DNA of 54,237 bases from Ruminococcaceae bacterium UBA1036 (lineage in GTDB: Bacteria > Bacillota > Clostridia > Oscillospirales > Acutalibacteraceae), in NCBI GenBank assembly GCA_002316805.1, contig DCEF01000005.1, positions 1 through 54,237 on the forward strand, given 5' to 3'. Shown here piece by piece: positions 1-8,261 of this stretch. The stretch's first letter is position 1. Each line of letters starts with the position of its first letter. Below the pieces are notes generated by a model. It was not told the origin of the DNA. It did not search any database and saw only the letters and a program-made list of their open reading frames with translations. The position numbers and the translations under genes are program-made.

Positions 1-210
1 ACAACTGCTGCAGCAGAAAGCAATGCAGAAAACCGCCAGGAAGATTTAATTAAAGCTGAAAAGACAGCTATTCAGGATGCAGTTATTTCACCGCTTGACT
101 TCAGTGTGATTAACTACACAACTTCTTCTAAATTTACAGGCGGCACTTACACTGCTTTCCAGTACTGGCCTGGTGAATATACTGATGGAGCAAAAATTAC
201 AAAGAAATAA
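1..210 (+). CDS. oppA: OppA-like oligopeptide-binding lipoprotein, C-terminal end (partial)
   Basis: Frame 1 is open from the first base and stops at TAA 208-210, giving the last 69 residues of a protein whose start lies outside the window. The tail contains QEDLIKAEKTAIQDAV followed by a Tyr/Phe/Trp-rich end (FQYWPGEY), which resembles the C-terminus of family 5 extracellular solute-binding proteins. oppB, oppC and two oppD/oppF pairs follow, so an OppA-type peptide receptor is the natural reading. Such proteins are lipid-anchored outside the membrane and pass peptides to the OppBC channel. The lipobox and most of the fold cannot be seen. A different family 5 ligand (dipeptide, nickel) is possible. 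Confidence 0.8.
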   Translation, partial: TTAAAESNAENRQEDLIKAEKTAIQDAVISPLDFSVINYTTSSKFTGGTYTAFQYWPGEYTDGAKITKK

Positions 211-232
211 ATGCTTTCAGCTGGTATAATTT

Positions 233-274
233 AGCAAATAAAGCCATATCTCAATATGGCTTTATTTGCTTTTG
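233..274 (+). terminator. Rho-independent terminator/attenuator after oppA
   Basis: A perfect 17-bp stem (233-249 with 254-270) has a CTCA loop and is followed by TTTTG. It lies 23 bp after the oppA stop and ahead of oppB. An internal terminator of this kind commonly makes the binding protein more abundant than the permease by stopping most transcripts; that role is inferred here. Confidence 0.85.
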
Positions 275-276
275 TG

Positions 277-310
277 AGCCGCAAAAAGTGCTAAAATAAA
301 TTTTGCGGCT
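277..310 (+). repeat. Second inverted repeat in the oppA-oppB gap
   Basis: AGCCGCAAAA (277-286) and TTTTGCGGCT (301-310) are perfect 10-bp arms around a 14-nt loop, immediately after the strong terminator. The downstream sequence is not U-rich. It could stabilise the 3' end of the oppA message or be a weak second terminator. Confidence 0.55.
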
Positions 311-385
311 TGCAAAAGCAAAATCATTGCTAATTGCTACTTGATTGCTTGTGCCGTGGTCCATTTAATAAGGGAGTTGATTGAT

Positions 386-1339
386 TTGCCAAAACAAGCT
401 CAGTACATCTTAAAGAGAGTGCTGTATTCAATTATCACTGTCTTTGTATTGATTTTTGTCACATTCATTCTAATGCATCTGATGCCTGGAGATCCTTTTT
501 CTGGCCAAAAAGCTTTAAGGCCAGAAGTTAAAGCGGCGTTATATGCTAAATACGGATTGGATCAGCCAATCCTGGTTCAATTGTTGCGCTACATAGGAAA
601 TATTTTTCATGGTGACTTAGGAGTATCTCTCCTTGATAAGCGGTCGGTAGTGAGCATAATAAAAACTGCTTTCCCAGTTTCAGCAGAATTAGGAATCAGA
701 TCTCTGATTTTCGCTTTTATCATGGGGCTGCTGCTTGGAATTGTTGCTGCCGTTAAACGCGGTACTGCATGGGATACTGTAGCTATGCTCCTTGCACTGA
801 TTGGTGTTTCTGTGCCTTCTTTTATCATAGGGGCTCTTCTTCAATATTTTCTTGGGTTTAAGCTTTTTCAAGCAACTGGGAATCAGGTCTTTACAGTTAT
901 GGGCTGGGGACCGGAAAACAGTAAGATCCTGCCATCATTTGCACTTGCCTTTGGAAGTATGGCAAGTATAAGCCGCTTAATGCGGACAAGTATGCTTGAT
1001 GTGTTAAACCAAGACTATATTAAAACAGCAAAAGCAAAGGGATTGAGCCGCAGCGCAATTGTGATGAAGCATGCTGTCCGTAATGCAATTACGCCTGTTG
1101 TCACTATAATGGGGCCTTTAGTAGCCAGTGTTTTGACAGGAACTTTTGTTGTGGAAAACATTTTTTCAATTCCAGGGCTCGGAAAATATTTTGTTCAAAG
1201 TGTTCAAATGAATGATTACACGACAATTGCAGGGACAACTTTATTTTTTGGTTCATTTTTGGTATTTGCCAATTTAATAGTAGACATTATTTACGGTCTG
1301 CTTGATCCGCGTGTAAAATTGAGTGGCGATAGGGAGTGA
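386..1339 (+). CDS. oppB: Oligopeptide ABC transporter permease OppB
   Basis: This is one of two membrane subunits that form the peptide channel in the cytoplasmic membrane. The 317-residue product opens with a hydrophobic helix (about residues 10-35) followed by the HLMPGDPF segment typical of OppB/DppB, then further membrane spans. The cytoplasmic EAA loop that docks with the ATPases is visible near residues 208-228 (AKAKGLS, with VRNAITP after it), and the product ends with LLDPRVK. I chose TTG 386 because AAGGGAG lies 9 bp before it; the open frame extends upstream to 341 without a better SD. oppC begins 5 bp after the stop. Base composition is more AT-rich than in the second ATPase pair. 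Confidence 0.95.
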   Translation: MPKQAQYILKRVLYSIITVFVLIFVTFILMHLMPGDPFSGQKALRPEVKAALYAKYGLDQPILVQLLRYIGNIFHGDLGVSLLDKRSVVSIIKTAFPVSAELGIRSLIFAFIMGLLLGIVAAVKRGTAWDTVAMLLALIGVSVPSFIIGALLQYFLGFKLFQATGNQVFTVMGWGPENSKILPSFALAFGSMASISRLMRTSMLDVLNQDYIKTAKAKGLSRSAIVMKHAVRNAITPVVTIMGPLVASVLTGTFVVENIFSIPGLGKYFVQSVQMNDYTTIAGTTLFFGSFLVFANLIVDIIYGLLDPRVKLSGDRE

Positions 1340-1344
1340 ATAAA

Positions 1345-2331
1345 ATGGCAAATCAACAGGCTGTAACATATGATTTATCGGATTCGGCACACAATGAAAA
1401 AATAGATTCTTCTGAGTTTGAATGGGTGGGGTCGGACACAAAAGCTATGGAGGCAATTTCCCGTCCATCCATCAGTTTCTGGAAAGATGCACTGTCACGC
1501 CTAAAAAAAAGTAAAGTTGCAATGGTATGTATGATTTTTCTGGTAGCGTTAATTTTAGGCGCAGTGTTTATTCCTATTTTTTGCCCATTTAATTATGCTC
1601 AGCAGAACGTTGCTTATGCTAACCAGTTGCCTATGTGGGTCGATAATATTACTCACAATGCACATATTTTTGGTACAGATACTCTTGGACGTGATATTTG
1701 GGTGCGTGTCTGGATGGGCGCCAGAGTATCTCTGACCGTAGCATTTGCTGTTACATTAATCGATTGCCTGATTGGGTGCATTTACGGTGGCATTTCAGGA
1801 TATTTCGGTGGTGGAATCGACAATGTAATGATGCGTATCCTTGAAATTATCGGAGGTATTCCGTATCTTATTATTGTCATGCTGCTTTTGGTAGTGCTGC
1901 CGCGCGGGCTGATGACTATTATTATTGCTTATTCAATAACTGGATGGACAGGGATGGCGCGCCTTGTCCGCGGGCAGGTACTTGGCATTAGAAAACAGGA
2001 ATTCATGATAGCAGCAGAATCTATGGGAGCAAAACCTTCATGGATTATTGCGCGGCATATAATTCCGAATTTGGTTAGTATAATAGTCGTTAATGTTACC
2101 CTTGATATACCAAATGTTATCTTTACAGAAGCATTTCTGTCAATGCTTGGCCTTGGCATTTCACCGCCGCAGTCTTCATGGGGAATTTTAGCGTATGACG
2201 GCATCAGCGTATTTCAGGTTTATCCAACGCAGCTCCTTTTCCCGGCACTGTTTATATGCCTGACGATGCTGGCATTTAACCTGCTTGGCGACCAAATGCG
2301 TGATGCATTTGACCCGAAATTGAGGAGGTGA
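1345..2331 (+). CDS. oppC: Oligopeptide ABC transporter permease OppC
   Basis: This is the partner permease of OppB. The 328-residue product has a hydrophilic N-terminus of about 55 residues (OppC_N region) before the first membrane span near residues 60-80, and a HIFGTDTLGRDIW segment that is characteristic of OppC/DppC. The EAA loop is near residues 220-240 (AAESMGAKPSWI). It ends with GDQMRDAFDPKLRR, the usual OppC terminus. ATG 1345 was chosen because AGGGAG lies 8 bp upstream; an alternative GTG at 1336 has no suitable SD. The oppD start is 7 bp after the stop, so translation is probably coupled. Confidence 0.96.
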   Translation: MANQQAVTYDLSDSAHNEKIDSSEFEWVGSDTKAMEAISRPSISFWKDALSRLKKSKVAMVCMIFLVALILGAVFIPIFCPFNYAQQNVAYANQLPMWVDNITHNAHIFGTDTLGRDIWVRVWMGARVSLTVAFAVTLIDCLIGCIYGGISGYFGGGIDNVMMRILEIIGGIPYLIIVMLLLVVLPRGLMTIIIAYSITGWTGMARLVRGQVLGIRKQEFMIAAESMGAKPSWIIARHIIPNLVSIIVVNVTLDIPNVIFTEAFLSMLGLGISPPQSSWGILAYDGISVFQVYPTQLLFPALFICLTMLAFNLLGDQMRDAFDPKLRR

Positions 2332-2338
2332 TTTGTAT

Positions 2339-3337
2339 ATGGAACGTATTTTGGATATCGATGACCTTTATGTATCATTTGATACATATGCAGGTGAAGT
2401 CCATGCTGTTAGAGGAGTTTCGTTATATGTCGACGCTGGTGAAGTGTTAGCCATCGTTGGTGAAAGCGGAAGCGGAAAAAGCGTTACAGCCCAAACGGTA
2501 ATGAAGCTTAATCCAATGCCGCCGGCCCGTATTGTTAAAGGGAAAATCACTCTTTGCGGCAATGATATCGTTGCCGCCAGCGAGAAAAAAATGCAGCAGA
2601 TACGCGGCCAGCTTGTAAGCATGATTTTTCAGGATCCTATGACGAGCCTTAACCCGACGAAAAAAATTGGAAAACAGCTTACAGAAACATTGAAAAAGAA
2701 GAAACATCTGAATAAACAGGAGTGCTATGATGAGGCACTCAAGCTGCTCAATATGGTCCAAATTCCAAATGCCGATGAGCGGATTAATCAGTACCCATAT
2801 GAATTTTCAGGTGGTATGCGCCAACGTGCTATGATTGCCATGGCGCTCGCGTGTAAACCAAAACTGCTGATTGCCGATGAGCCAACAACGGCACTTGATG
2901 TGACTATTCAGGCTCAAATCATGCAGCTTATGCAGCAAATACGTGATAAAACAGGTACTTCAATTATTCTGATTACGCATGACCTTGGAGTAGTGGCAAG
3001 TCTTGCTGACCGGGTTGCAGTTATGTATGCGGGTAAAATAGTTGAACAAGGTTCATGCAAGGACATTTTTTACCGCCAAGCGCATCCATATACTCGCGCC
3101 TTGCTTCGCAGCCTTCCAACAGTTGAAACATCACGGAACAAAGAGCTTGTTTCCATTCCAGGTACTCCGCCAGATTTGTTTGCGCCGCCGGCCGGATGTG
3201 CGTTTGCAAGCCGCTGTGAGCAGTGCATGAAAATCTGCAAGCACAGGCAACCTCCGAAATTTACCGTTGGGGAAGGGCATACGGCTTCATGCTGGCGTCT
3301 TCACCCTGATTTTCCCGGTGACAAGGAGGAAAAATAA
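2339..3337 (+). CDS. oppD: Oligopeptide ABC transporter ATPase OppD, copy 1
   Basis: This is one of the two nucleotide-binding subunits driving peptide import. Walker A is GESGSGKS at residues 41-48, the signature FSGGMRQR is near 157, and Walker B (LLIADEP) is near 178-184. The C-terminal oligopeptide/dipeptide extension has the usual Cys-rich stretch (CAFASRCEQCMKIC). The length of 332 is normal. The SD is GAGGAGGTGA, 7 bp before ATG 2339. The gene directly follows oppC and precedes oppF. A second OppD (4605-5573) has clearly different sequence and codon use, so the two pairs are paralogous rather than a recent tandem duplication. Confidence 0.96.
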   Translation: MERILDIDDLYVSFDTYAGEVHAVRGVSLYVDAGEVLAIVGESGSGKSVTAQTVMKLNPMPPARIVKGKITLCGNDIVAASEKKMQQIRGQLVSMIFQDPMTSLNPTKKIGKQLTETLKKKKHLNKQECYDEALKLLNMVQIPNADERINQYPYEFSGGMRQRAMIAMALACKPKLLIADEPTTALDVTIQAQIMQLMQQIRDKTGTSIILITHDLGVVASLADRVAVMYAGKIVEQGSCKDIFYRQAHPYTRALLRSLPTVETSRNKELVSIPGTPPDLFAPPAGCAFASRCEQCMKICKHRQPPKFTVGEGHTASCWRLHPDFPGDKEEK

Positions 3338-3342
3338 AACAA

Positions 3343-4305
3343 ATGGAAAAGTTAATCACTCTTGACCATATTTCAAAACATTTTGATGTTGGCCATAAGC
3401 AGACTTTGGTTGCAGTCAACGATATATCGCTTGATATTTACGAGGGGGAGACTCTCGGTGTTGTTGGCGAATCCGGCTGTGGAAAATCAACTCTCGGGCG
3501 TGTTGTAATGGGAATTTACCAGCCAACGAAAGGAAAAATTTATTACCGCGGCAAAGAAGTTAATGTGAAAAGTACAAAAGCCAGGTATGAATACTCAAAA
3601 AAAGCCCAGATAATTTTTCAAGATCCATATGCGTCTTTGGATCCACGTATGACGGTTGGCTCTATAATTTCAGAGGGTATGGAAATTCACCATATGTATG
3701 ACAAGAAAAAACGCCAGCAGCGTGTTTATGAGCTTTTGGAAACAGTTGGCTTAAACCGTGAGCACGCAAACCGTTTTCCGCATGAATTTTCAGGCGGACA
3801 AAGGCAGCGTATCGGAATCGCGCGTGCGCTCGCAATTGATCCGGAATTTATTGTATGTGACGAACCAGTTTCCGCATTGGATGTTTCCATTCAAAGCCAG
3901 ATTATCAACCTCCTGAAAGATTTGCAGAATAAAATGCACCTTACCTATATGTTTATCGCTCACGATCTAAATGTTGTAAAATACATTTCTAACAGGATTG
4001 CCGTTATGTATCTCGGCAATCTTATGGAGCTTGCAGAGAGTGACGAGCTTTACACGCATACGCTTCACCCTTACAGCCAGGCTCTGATTGCTGCAGTACC
4101 TGTTCCGGATCCTGAAAAAGAAGCGCATAAAGAAACAAAATTATTGCCTGGAGATGTCCCAAGCCCCATTAACCCTAAACCAGGCTGTCCGTTTGCAAAC
4201 CGTTGCCCTTACGTAAAAGATATTTGCCGTGAAAAATCTCCAACTTTGACAGAAGTACGTCCACATCATTATGTTTCATGCCATATGGTTAAGAAGGAAA
4301 TTTAA
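3343..4305 (+). CDS. oppF: Oligopeptide ABC transporter ATPase OppF, copy 1
   Basis: This is the second ATPase subunit of the first pair. Of its 320 residues, Walker A is GESGCGKST (43-51), the Q-loop region is FQDPYASLDPRM, the signature FSGGQRQRIG is near 149, Walker B (FIVCDEPVSALD) is near 170-181, and the H-loop is FIAHDL. The C-terminal oligopeptide-transporter domain has a Cys cluster (GCPFANRCPYVKDIC). AAGGAGGA lies 12 bp before ATG 3343. It is the last gene of the first transporter block; the following 299 bp are non-coding. Confidence 0.96.
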   Translation: MEKLITLDHISKHFDVGHKQTLVAVNDISLDIYEGETLGVVGESGCGKSTLGRVVMGIYQPTKGKIYYRGKEVNVKSTKARYEYSKKAQIIFQDPYASLDPRMTVGSIISEGMEIHHMYDKKKRQQRVYELLETVGLNREHANRFPHEFSGGQRQRIGIARALAIDPEFIVCDEPVSALDVSIQSQIINLLKDLQNKMHLTYMFIAHDLNVVKYISNRIAVMYLGNLMELAESDELYTHTLHPYSQALIAAVPVPDPEKEAHKETKLLPGDVPSPINPKPGCPFANRCPYVKDICREKSPTLTEVRPHHYVSCHMVKKEI

Positions 4306-4309
4306 TATT

Positions 4310-4382
4310 TTGCTGTTGCTGTGCTTAGGAGAATCTTAATGTGTATTATTTAGATTAACTCCTACTTTGCATACAACAGCAA
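4310..4382. repeat. Long imperfect inverted repeat between the two OppDF pairs
   Basis: The outer arms TTGCTGTTG (4310-4318) and CAACAGCAA (4374-4382) are perfect. Inside them are TAGGAG (4326-4331) with CTCCTA (4359-4364) and AATCT (4332-4336) with AGATT (4352-4356), so a roughly 70-nt interrupted stem could form. No U-run follows, so it is not a textbook terminator. The rest of the 4306-4604 gap is AT-rich. A weak minus-strand peptide-like frame ends at 4463, and an SD (AGGAGGG) stands before the next gene. The repeat could be a cruciform, a decayed miniature element or an mRNA-stabilising hairpin. Confidence 0.5.
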
Positions 4383-4604
4383 TGTTAATGTTTAATACAT
4401 TAAATGCTTATTTAGAATTATTTACTTCAATTTTTATGTATAGTAATTTACAGTGCTTATCGTTATTCTCCGTCAACAAGTGCAGCAAGCTGTGTTAGTG
4501 TGCACTGTGGCGTATTTTCAGAAAGATAGCGATATATTGCACTGTATTTTTTTACATATGCCCTCGGCCCGGGAATGACACCAACAAAGCAGGAGGGAAC
4601 CGCA

Positions 4605-5573
4605 ATGGCTTTTGTTGAATTTAGAAATCTGCAGACGTGGTTTTATACCGATAACGGCATTGTTAAGGCAGTGAACGGCATAAGTTTCGATATTCCTGCA
4701 GGAAAAACGGTTTGCATTGTAGGGGAGTCGGGATGCGGAAAAAGCGTTACGGCCCTTTCAATGATGCACCTTGTGCAGTCGCCGCCGGGTAAAGTCGTCG
4801 GCGGCCAGATTCTGATGGACGGAAAAGACCTTCTTAAGCTCAGTGCAAAAGAGATGCAGCAGATAAATGGAAAAGAAATCGGCATGATATTTCAGGAACC
4901 GATGACTTCACTTAACCCTGTTTTTACGGTTGGCTATCAGATTATGGAAAACCTTATGACACACACAAGCGCTACAAAAGAAGAAGCGCGCAAAAAGGCA
5001 ATAGAGATGATAAAACTTGTGAACATCCCACGCGCGGAAGAGATCGTCGACTGCTACCCGCATGAGCTTTCAGGAGGCATGCGCCAGCGTGTAATGATAG
5101 CTATGGCGCTCATCTGCCACCCGCGCCTTCTTATTGCCGATGAACCGACTACTGCCCTTGACGTGACTATACAGGCTCAGATACTTGACCTGATGCGCAA
5201 GCTTAAAAAAGAATTCGGCATGTCTATTATGCTGATTACGCATGATCTCGGTGTTGTTGCAGAGATGGCCGATTATGTAGTTGTTATGTATGCGGGCAAA
5301 ATTGTAGAAAAGGGTTCGGTCGATGACATTTTCAGCCATCCGACACATCCGTATACGATAGGCCTGCTGAAGGCAAAGCCGGTAATAGGCAAGACAAATC
5401 ATAACGAGCGGCTTTATACAATCCCAGGGCAGGTGCCGTACCCAATCAATATGCCTGATATGTGCTACTTCAGCCCGCGGTGCGAACTTTGCACAGAGCA
5501 GTGCAAGCAGCATATTCCGGAGCTGAAAGAAATCAGCTCGGGCCATTTTGTTGCATGCTGTGTCAAGGCGTGA
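4605..5573 (+). CDS. oppD: Oligopeptide ABC transporter ATPase OppD, copy 2
   Basis: This is a second full OppD-type ATPase of 322 residues. Walker A is GESGCGKSV (40-48), the signature is LSGGMRQRV (near 152) and Walker B is LLIADEPTTALD (near 173). The C-terminal peptide-transporter extension has CYFSPRCELCTEQC. ATG 4605 is preceded by AGGAGGG. With the oppF copy 2 that follows, it forms a pair with no permease or binding-protein gene of its own. It may serve the OppBC upstream as an alternative motor, or other peptide permeases elsewhere. Codon use is more GC-rich than in copy 1 (many GGC, GCG, CGC codons). Confidence 0.95.
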   Translation: MAFVEFRNLQTWFYTDNGIVKAVNGISFDIPAGKTVCIVGESGCGKSVTALSMMHLVQSPPGKVVGGQILMDGKDLLKLSAKEMQQINGKEIGMIFQEPMTSLNPVFTVGYQIMENLMTHTSATKEEARKKAIEMIKLVNIPRAEEIVDCYPHELSGGMRQRVMIAMALICHPRLLIADEPTTALDVTIQAQILDLMRKLKKEFGMSIMLITHDLGVVAEMADYVVVMYAGKIVEKGSVDDIFSHPTHPYTIGLLKAKPVIGKTNHNERLYTIPGQVPYPINMPDMCYFSPRCELCTEQCKQHIPELKEISSGHFVACCVKA

Positions 5574-5586
5574 GAGGGGTGCTTGC

Positions 5587-6564
5587 ATGGAAGAAAATAT
5601 ACTTGAAGTTAAAAATCTGAAACAGTATTTCCCTATCCGCGGCGGCGTTTTTCAGCGCACTGTAGGATGGGTAAAAGCTGTTGATGGCGTGTCTTTCAAT
5701 ATCAAGCGGGGGGAAACACTCGGCATAGTCGGCGAATCGGGATGCGGCAAGTCAACGCTTGGGCGCAGCATTATGCACCTTTATCCAATGACGTCTGGCC
5801 AGGTGATTTTTAACGGCAGGGATTTCAGCAGATACAGCCGCCACCAGCTGCGCAAAGAACGCTTGCAGATGCAGATGGTTTTTCAGGACCCGTATTCATC
5901 GCTTGACCCGCGTATGACAGTAGGACAGATTATAGGTGAAGCCCTTATAGACCATAAACTGGCCACAAAGCAGGAAGCAAAGAAAAAAGTTTTGGAAACT
6001 ATGGACTTATGCGGCCTTCCGTCATATTATATCAACCGCTATCCGCATGAATTCTCGGGCGGGCAGCGCCAGCGCATAGGCATTGCGCGCAGCCTTGCTG
6101 TAAACCCTTCGTTTGTAATCTGCGACGAGCCTGTTTCGGCGCTTGACGTTTCGATTCAGGCGCAGATCATCAATTTGCTGAGCGACCTTCAGAAAGAAAG
6201 GAATCTTTCATATATGTTCATCTCACATGACCTTTCGGTCGTGGAGTATATAAGCAGCCGTGTTGCCGTTATGTACCTCGGCAACATTGTCGAAATGGCG
6301 CCCAAAGATGAAATTTATAACCACCCACTGCACCCGTACACGAAAGCTTTACTTTCAGCTATTCCCGTTCCGGACCCTAAGCGTAAAAGCGACCGCATTA
6401 TTTTAAAGGGAGACCTGCCGTCTCCCGCAAACCCGCCTTCAGGATGCAAATTCCGGACGCGCTGCCCCGCAGCGTGTGAAGCGTGTGCGAAAGAAGTGCC
6501 TGAGTTCAGGAATGTTGGCCATGAACACTATGTAGCATGCCCTTTTGCTAAGAGAGATGTTTGA
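5587..6564 (+). CDS. oppF: Oligopeptide ABC transporter ATPase OppF, copy 2
   Basis: This is a second OppF-type ATPase of 325 residues. It has the extended N-terminal segment common in OppF/DppF (YFPIRGGVFQRTVGWVKAVD), Walker A GESGCGKST (49-57), signature FSGGQRQRIG (near 158), Walker B FVICDEPVSALD (near 179), and the C-terminal Cys cluster GCKFRTRCPAACEAC. ATG 5587 has GAGAGGGG 7 bp upstream and begins 13 bp after the oppD copy 2 stop. The terminator for this pair is the hairpin at 6736-6773. Confidence 0.95.
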   Translation: MEENILEVKNLKQYFPIRGGVFQRTVGWVKAVDGVSFNIKRGETLGIVGESGCGKSTLGRSIMHLYPMTSGQVIFNGRDFSRYSRHQLRKERLQMQMVFQDPYSSLDPRMTVGQIIGEALIDHKLATKQEAKKKVLETMDLCGLPSYYINRYPHEFSGGQRQRIGIARSLAVNPSFVICDEPVSALDVSIQAQIINLLSDLQKERNLSYMFISHDLSVVEYISSRVAVMYLGNIVEMAPKDEIYNHPLHPYTKALLSAIPVPDPKRKSDRIILKGDLPSPANPPSGCKFRTRCPAACEACAKEVPEFRNVGHEHYVACPFAKRDV

Positions 6565-6735
6565 CTTCTTTCATTTGGGCCAATGCTGCGCCCTGACTTT
6601 CTGGAAGAATAGCTCAAGAAAAAGCGGCCGTGAGTGAGACTGACGGCAAAAAAGAAGAAAAATACAGCGGCTATCGTTATTCTTGCTTATTTTTATAGTT
6701 GTATTTTTAATTACAAGGTTTTGAATTTGAAATAC

Positions 6736-6773
6736 AAAGCTGGCAAGTGAATCGCTGCCAGCTTTAAATTTTT
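6736..6773 (+). terminator. Terminator of the second OppDF pair
   Basis: AAAGCTGGCA (6736-6745) pairs with TGCCAGCTTT (6756-6765) around a 10-nt loop, followed by AAATTTTTG. It lies in the 366-bp gap 6565-6930. Apart from this hairpin and the thrE-type promoter at 6837-6865, I see only a weak 38-codon frame there. Confidence 0.75.
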
Positions 6774-6836
6774 GCTTTATTTACACATTGCCAATAAGCG
6801 GGGCCATATTGTGATTCTGAAAGCAGTAAGCGGTGA

Positions 6837-6865
6837 TTGAAAAATTGCTGCAAACATGCTATAGT
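6837..6865 (+). promoter_or_regulatory. Sigma-A-like promoter for the ThrE-type exporter genes
   Basis: TTGAAA (6837-6842) and TATAGT (6860-6865) are separated by 17 bp and lie 65 bp before ATG 6931. Called on consensus match only. Confidence 0.6.
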
Positions 6866-6930
6866 TTTAAAGCGAAAATTTCCGGCAAAACACTTGTAAT
6901 AAATGTTTGGGCTTTTATTGTGGAGGATGC

Positions 6931-7695
6931 ATGGATTACGACAGACTTGTAAATACAGCAGCAGATATTGGGTACCTGCTCATCTCAAACGGTGCTGAAA
7001 TATCGCGCGCGGAGGAATCTATGCGGCGTATTTTCAGCGCTTATGGGGCTGAATCCGGTGAAGTGTTTGCCATACCGACTTTTATAAATGTTTCGGTTAG
7101 CACGCCTGACGGCCACCCTGTCACGGCCATACGCCGCATACCGGCGAGGCAGGTTAACATGAACCGCGTAGACAAGGCAAACGACCTTTGCCGGCGCATG
7201 TGCCAGGCAAAACCTGAGCTCAGTGCTGTAAACCGCGAAATACGCCGCATAAACAAGATGCCATCGGTTCCGGTTTCAGTGCAGACGGTCGCTTTCGCAT
7301 TTGTTGCGGCTGCTTTCACGCTTTTTTACGGCGGCAACCCTGCAGACGCCGCCGTTTCATTTTTATGCGGCACACTTATCAAGCCAATTTGGCAGCTGCT
7401 GGAGCATTTTCATGTCAACCAGTTCTTTATATATGTGGCGGCAAGCTATGTCCCTACGGCAGTAGCGCTTGTTTTTTCAAGCTTTTTCGTTTCACTTAAC
7501 TATGACAAAATCATCATCGGAGCACTGATGAACCTTGTGCCAGGCATTGCAATTACTGACTTTATGCGTGACATTATAGCCGGAGATATGATTGCCGGGC
7601 TGCTGCGTTTTACCGAAAGCCTTATGATAGCGGCAGCTATCGCAATTGGAGCAGGTGTTGCACTTATTACTACGCGCATGTTCATGGGGGTATGA
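6931..7695 (+). CDS. Threonine/serine exporter family protein, large subunit (ThrE N-terminal half, DUF1212)
   Basis: This is a 254-residue membrane protein matching the N-terminal half of ThrE-type amino-acid exporters. It has a soluble N-terminal region of about 115 residues, beginning with DRLVNTAADIGYLLISNGAEISRAEESM (hallmark SNGAEISRAEE near 22-33). About five hydrophobic spans follow from residue 118, including LMNLVPGIAITDFMRD. In Firmicutes the ThrE fold is often split into two genes, and the next gene is the other half, overlapping by 4 bp (ATGA). ATG 6931 has GGAGG 5 bp upstream. The substrate is not shown by the sequence; threonine/serine export is inferred from the family. Confidence 0.88.
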   Translation: MDYDRLVNTAADIGYLLISNGAEISRAEESMRRIFSAYGAESGEVFAIPTFINVSVSTPDGHPVTAIRRIPARQVNMNRVDKANDLCRRMCQAKPELSAVNREIRRINKMPSVPVSVQTVAFAFVAAAFTLFYGGNPADAAVSFLCGTLIKPIWQLLEHFHVNQFFIYVAASYVPTAVALVFSSFFVSLNYDKIIIGALMNLVPGIAITDFMRDIIAGDMIAGLLRFTESLMIAAAIAIGAGVALITTRMFMGV

Positions 7696-8138
7696 AAATG
7701 GTGTTTTTACAGTGCATCTGGGCTTTTTTGGCATGCATAGCTTTTGGCCTCGTATACAGCATGCGCGGCAAAACACTGCTCATTGCTTCTTTGGGCGGTG
7801 CGCTTGGCTGGTTTGTTTACCTCATTTTTAATTTTTTAAACAGAGATATTGTGCAGTTTTTCATTGCTACCGTGGCAACAGCCATTTACTCTGAAATCAT
7901 GGCGCGCCTACTTAAAAAACCGGCGACAGAATTTCAAATAGTGGCGTTGCTTCCCATGGTACCCGGCGGCGGGATATTTTACACAATGGAATACTGCGTA
8001 ATAGGCAACGATGAGATGTTCATGAAAACCGGCCTGCATACGCTCGGCATTGCGGGTGCGCTTGCAATGGGCATCTTGCTCGTGTCGTCGCTGTTCCGTA
8101 TAGGGACTCCGCCTTATTCTGAGCCAAAGCATGAGTAG
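7692..8138 (+). CDS. Threonine/serine exporter family protein, small subunit (DUF3815/ThrE_2)
   Basis: This 148-residue, very hydrophobic protein overlaps the stop of the preceding gene (ATGA at 7692). It has about four spans and the VALLPMVPGGGIFYTMEY motif (near 94-110) that marks the C-terminal half of ThrE-type exporters. Together the two genes reconstitute one exporter split into two polypeptides. No terminator is obvious after it, and a new promoter appears at 8162-8190. Confidence 0.87.
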   Translation: MKMVFLQCIWAFLACIAFGLVYSMRGKTLLIASLGGALGWFVYLIFNFLNRDIVQFFIATVATAIYSEIMARLLKKPATEFQIVALLPMVPGGGIFYTMEYCVIGNDEMFMKTGLHTLGIAGALAMGILLVSSLFRIGTPPYSEPKHE

Positions 8139-8161
8139 CCGGCACTGGCCTCTCTCTGCGC

Positions 8162-8190
8162 TTGTCTTTTCATCTGCCGAGTATTATAAT
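8162..8190 (+). promoter_or_regulatory. Sigma-A-like promoter for the site-2 protease/scpAB operon
   Basis: TTGTCT (8162-8167) and a perfect TATAAT (8185-8190) with a 17-bp spacer lie 71 bp before ATG 8262. Confidence 0.65.
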
Positions 8191-8261
8191 TATTTAAATA
8201 GCTGTTTTTGCTTTTTAAAAGCAGAAAATGCCGGCTTATGCCTTGAATGAGGAGTTAACTT

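Noticed and set aside
4463..4604. Minus-strand peptide-like frame (GPRAYVKKYSAIYRYLSEN...) in the gap between the OppDF pairs
   Set aside because: No ATG, GTG or TTG start with an SD in the frame, under 60 codons, and no family recognised. Kept only as a possible gene remnant, not as a CDS.
6634..6750. 38-codon frame (MRLTAKKKKN...) with a hydrophobic middle after the second oppF
   Set aside because: Weak SD, GTG start, and its stop falls in the loop of the terminator at 6736-6773; coding is unlikely.
7692..8138. Split ThrE as a frameshifted pseudogene
   Set aside because: The two halves overlap by ATGA and each is full length. Split ThrE exporters are a normal Firmicutes arrangement.
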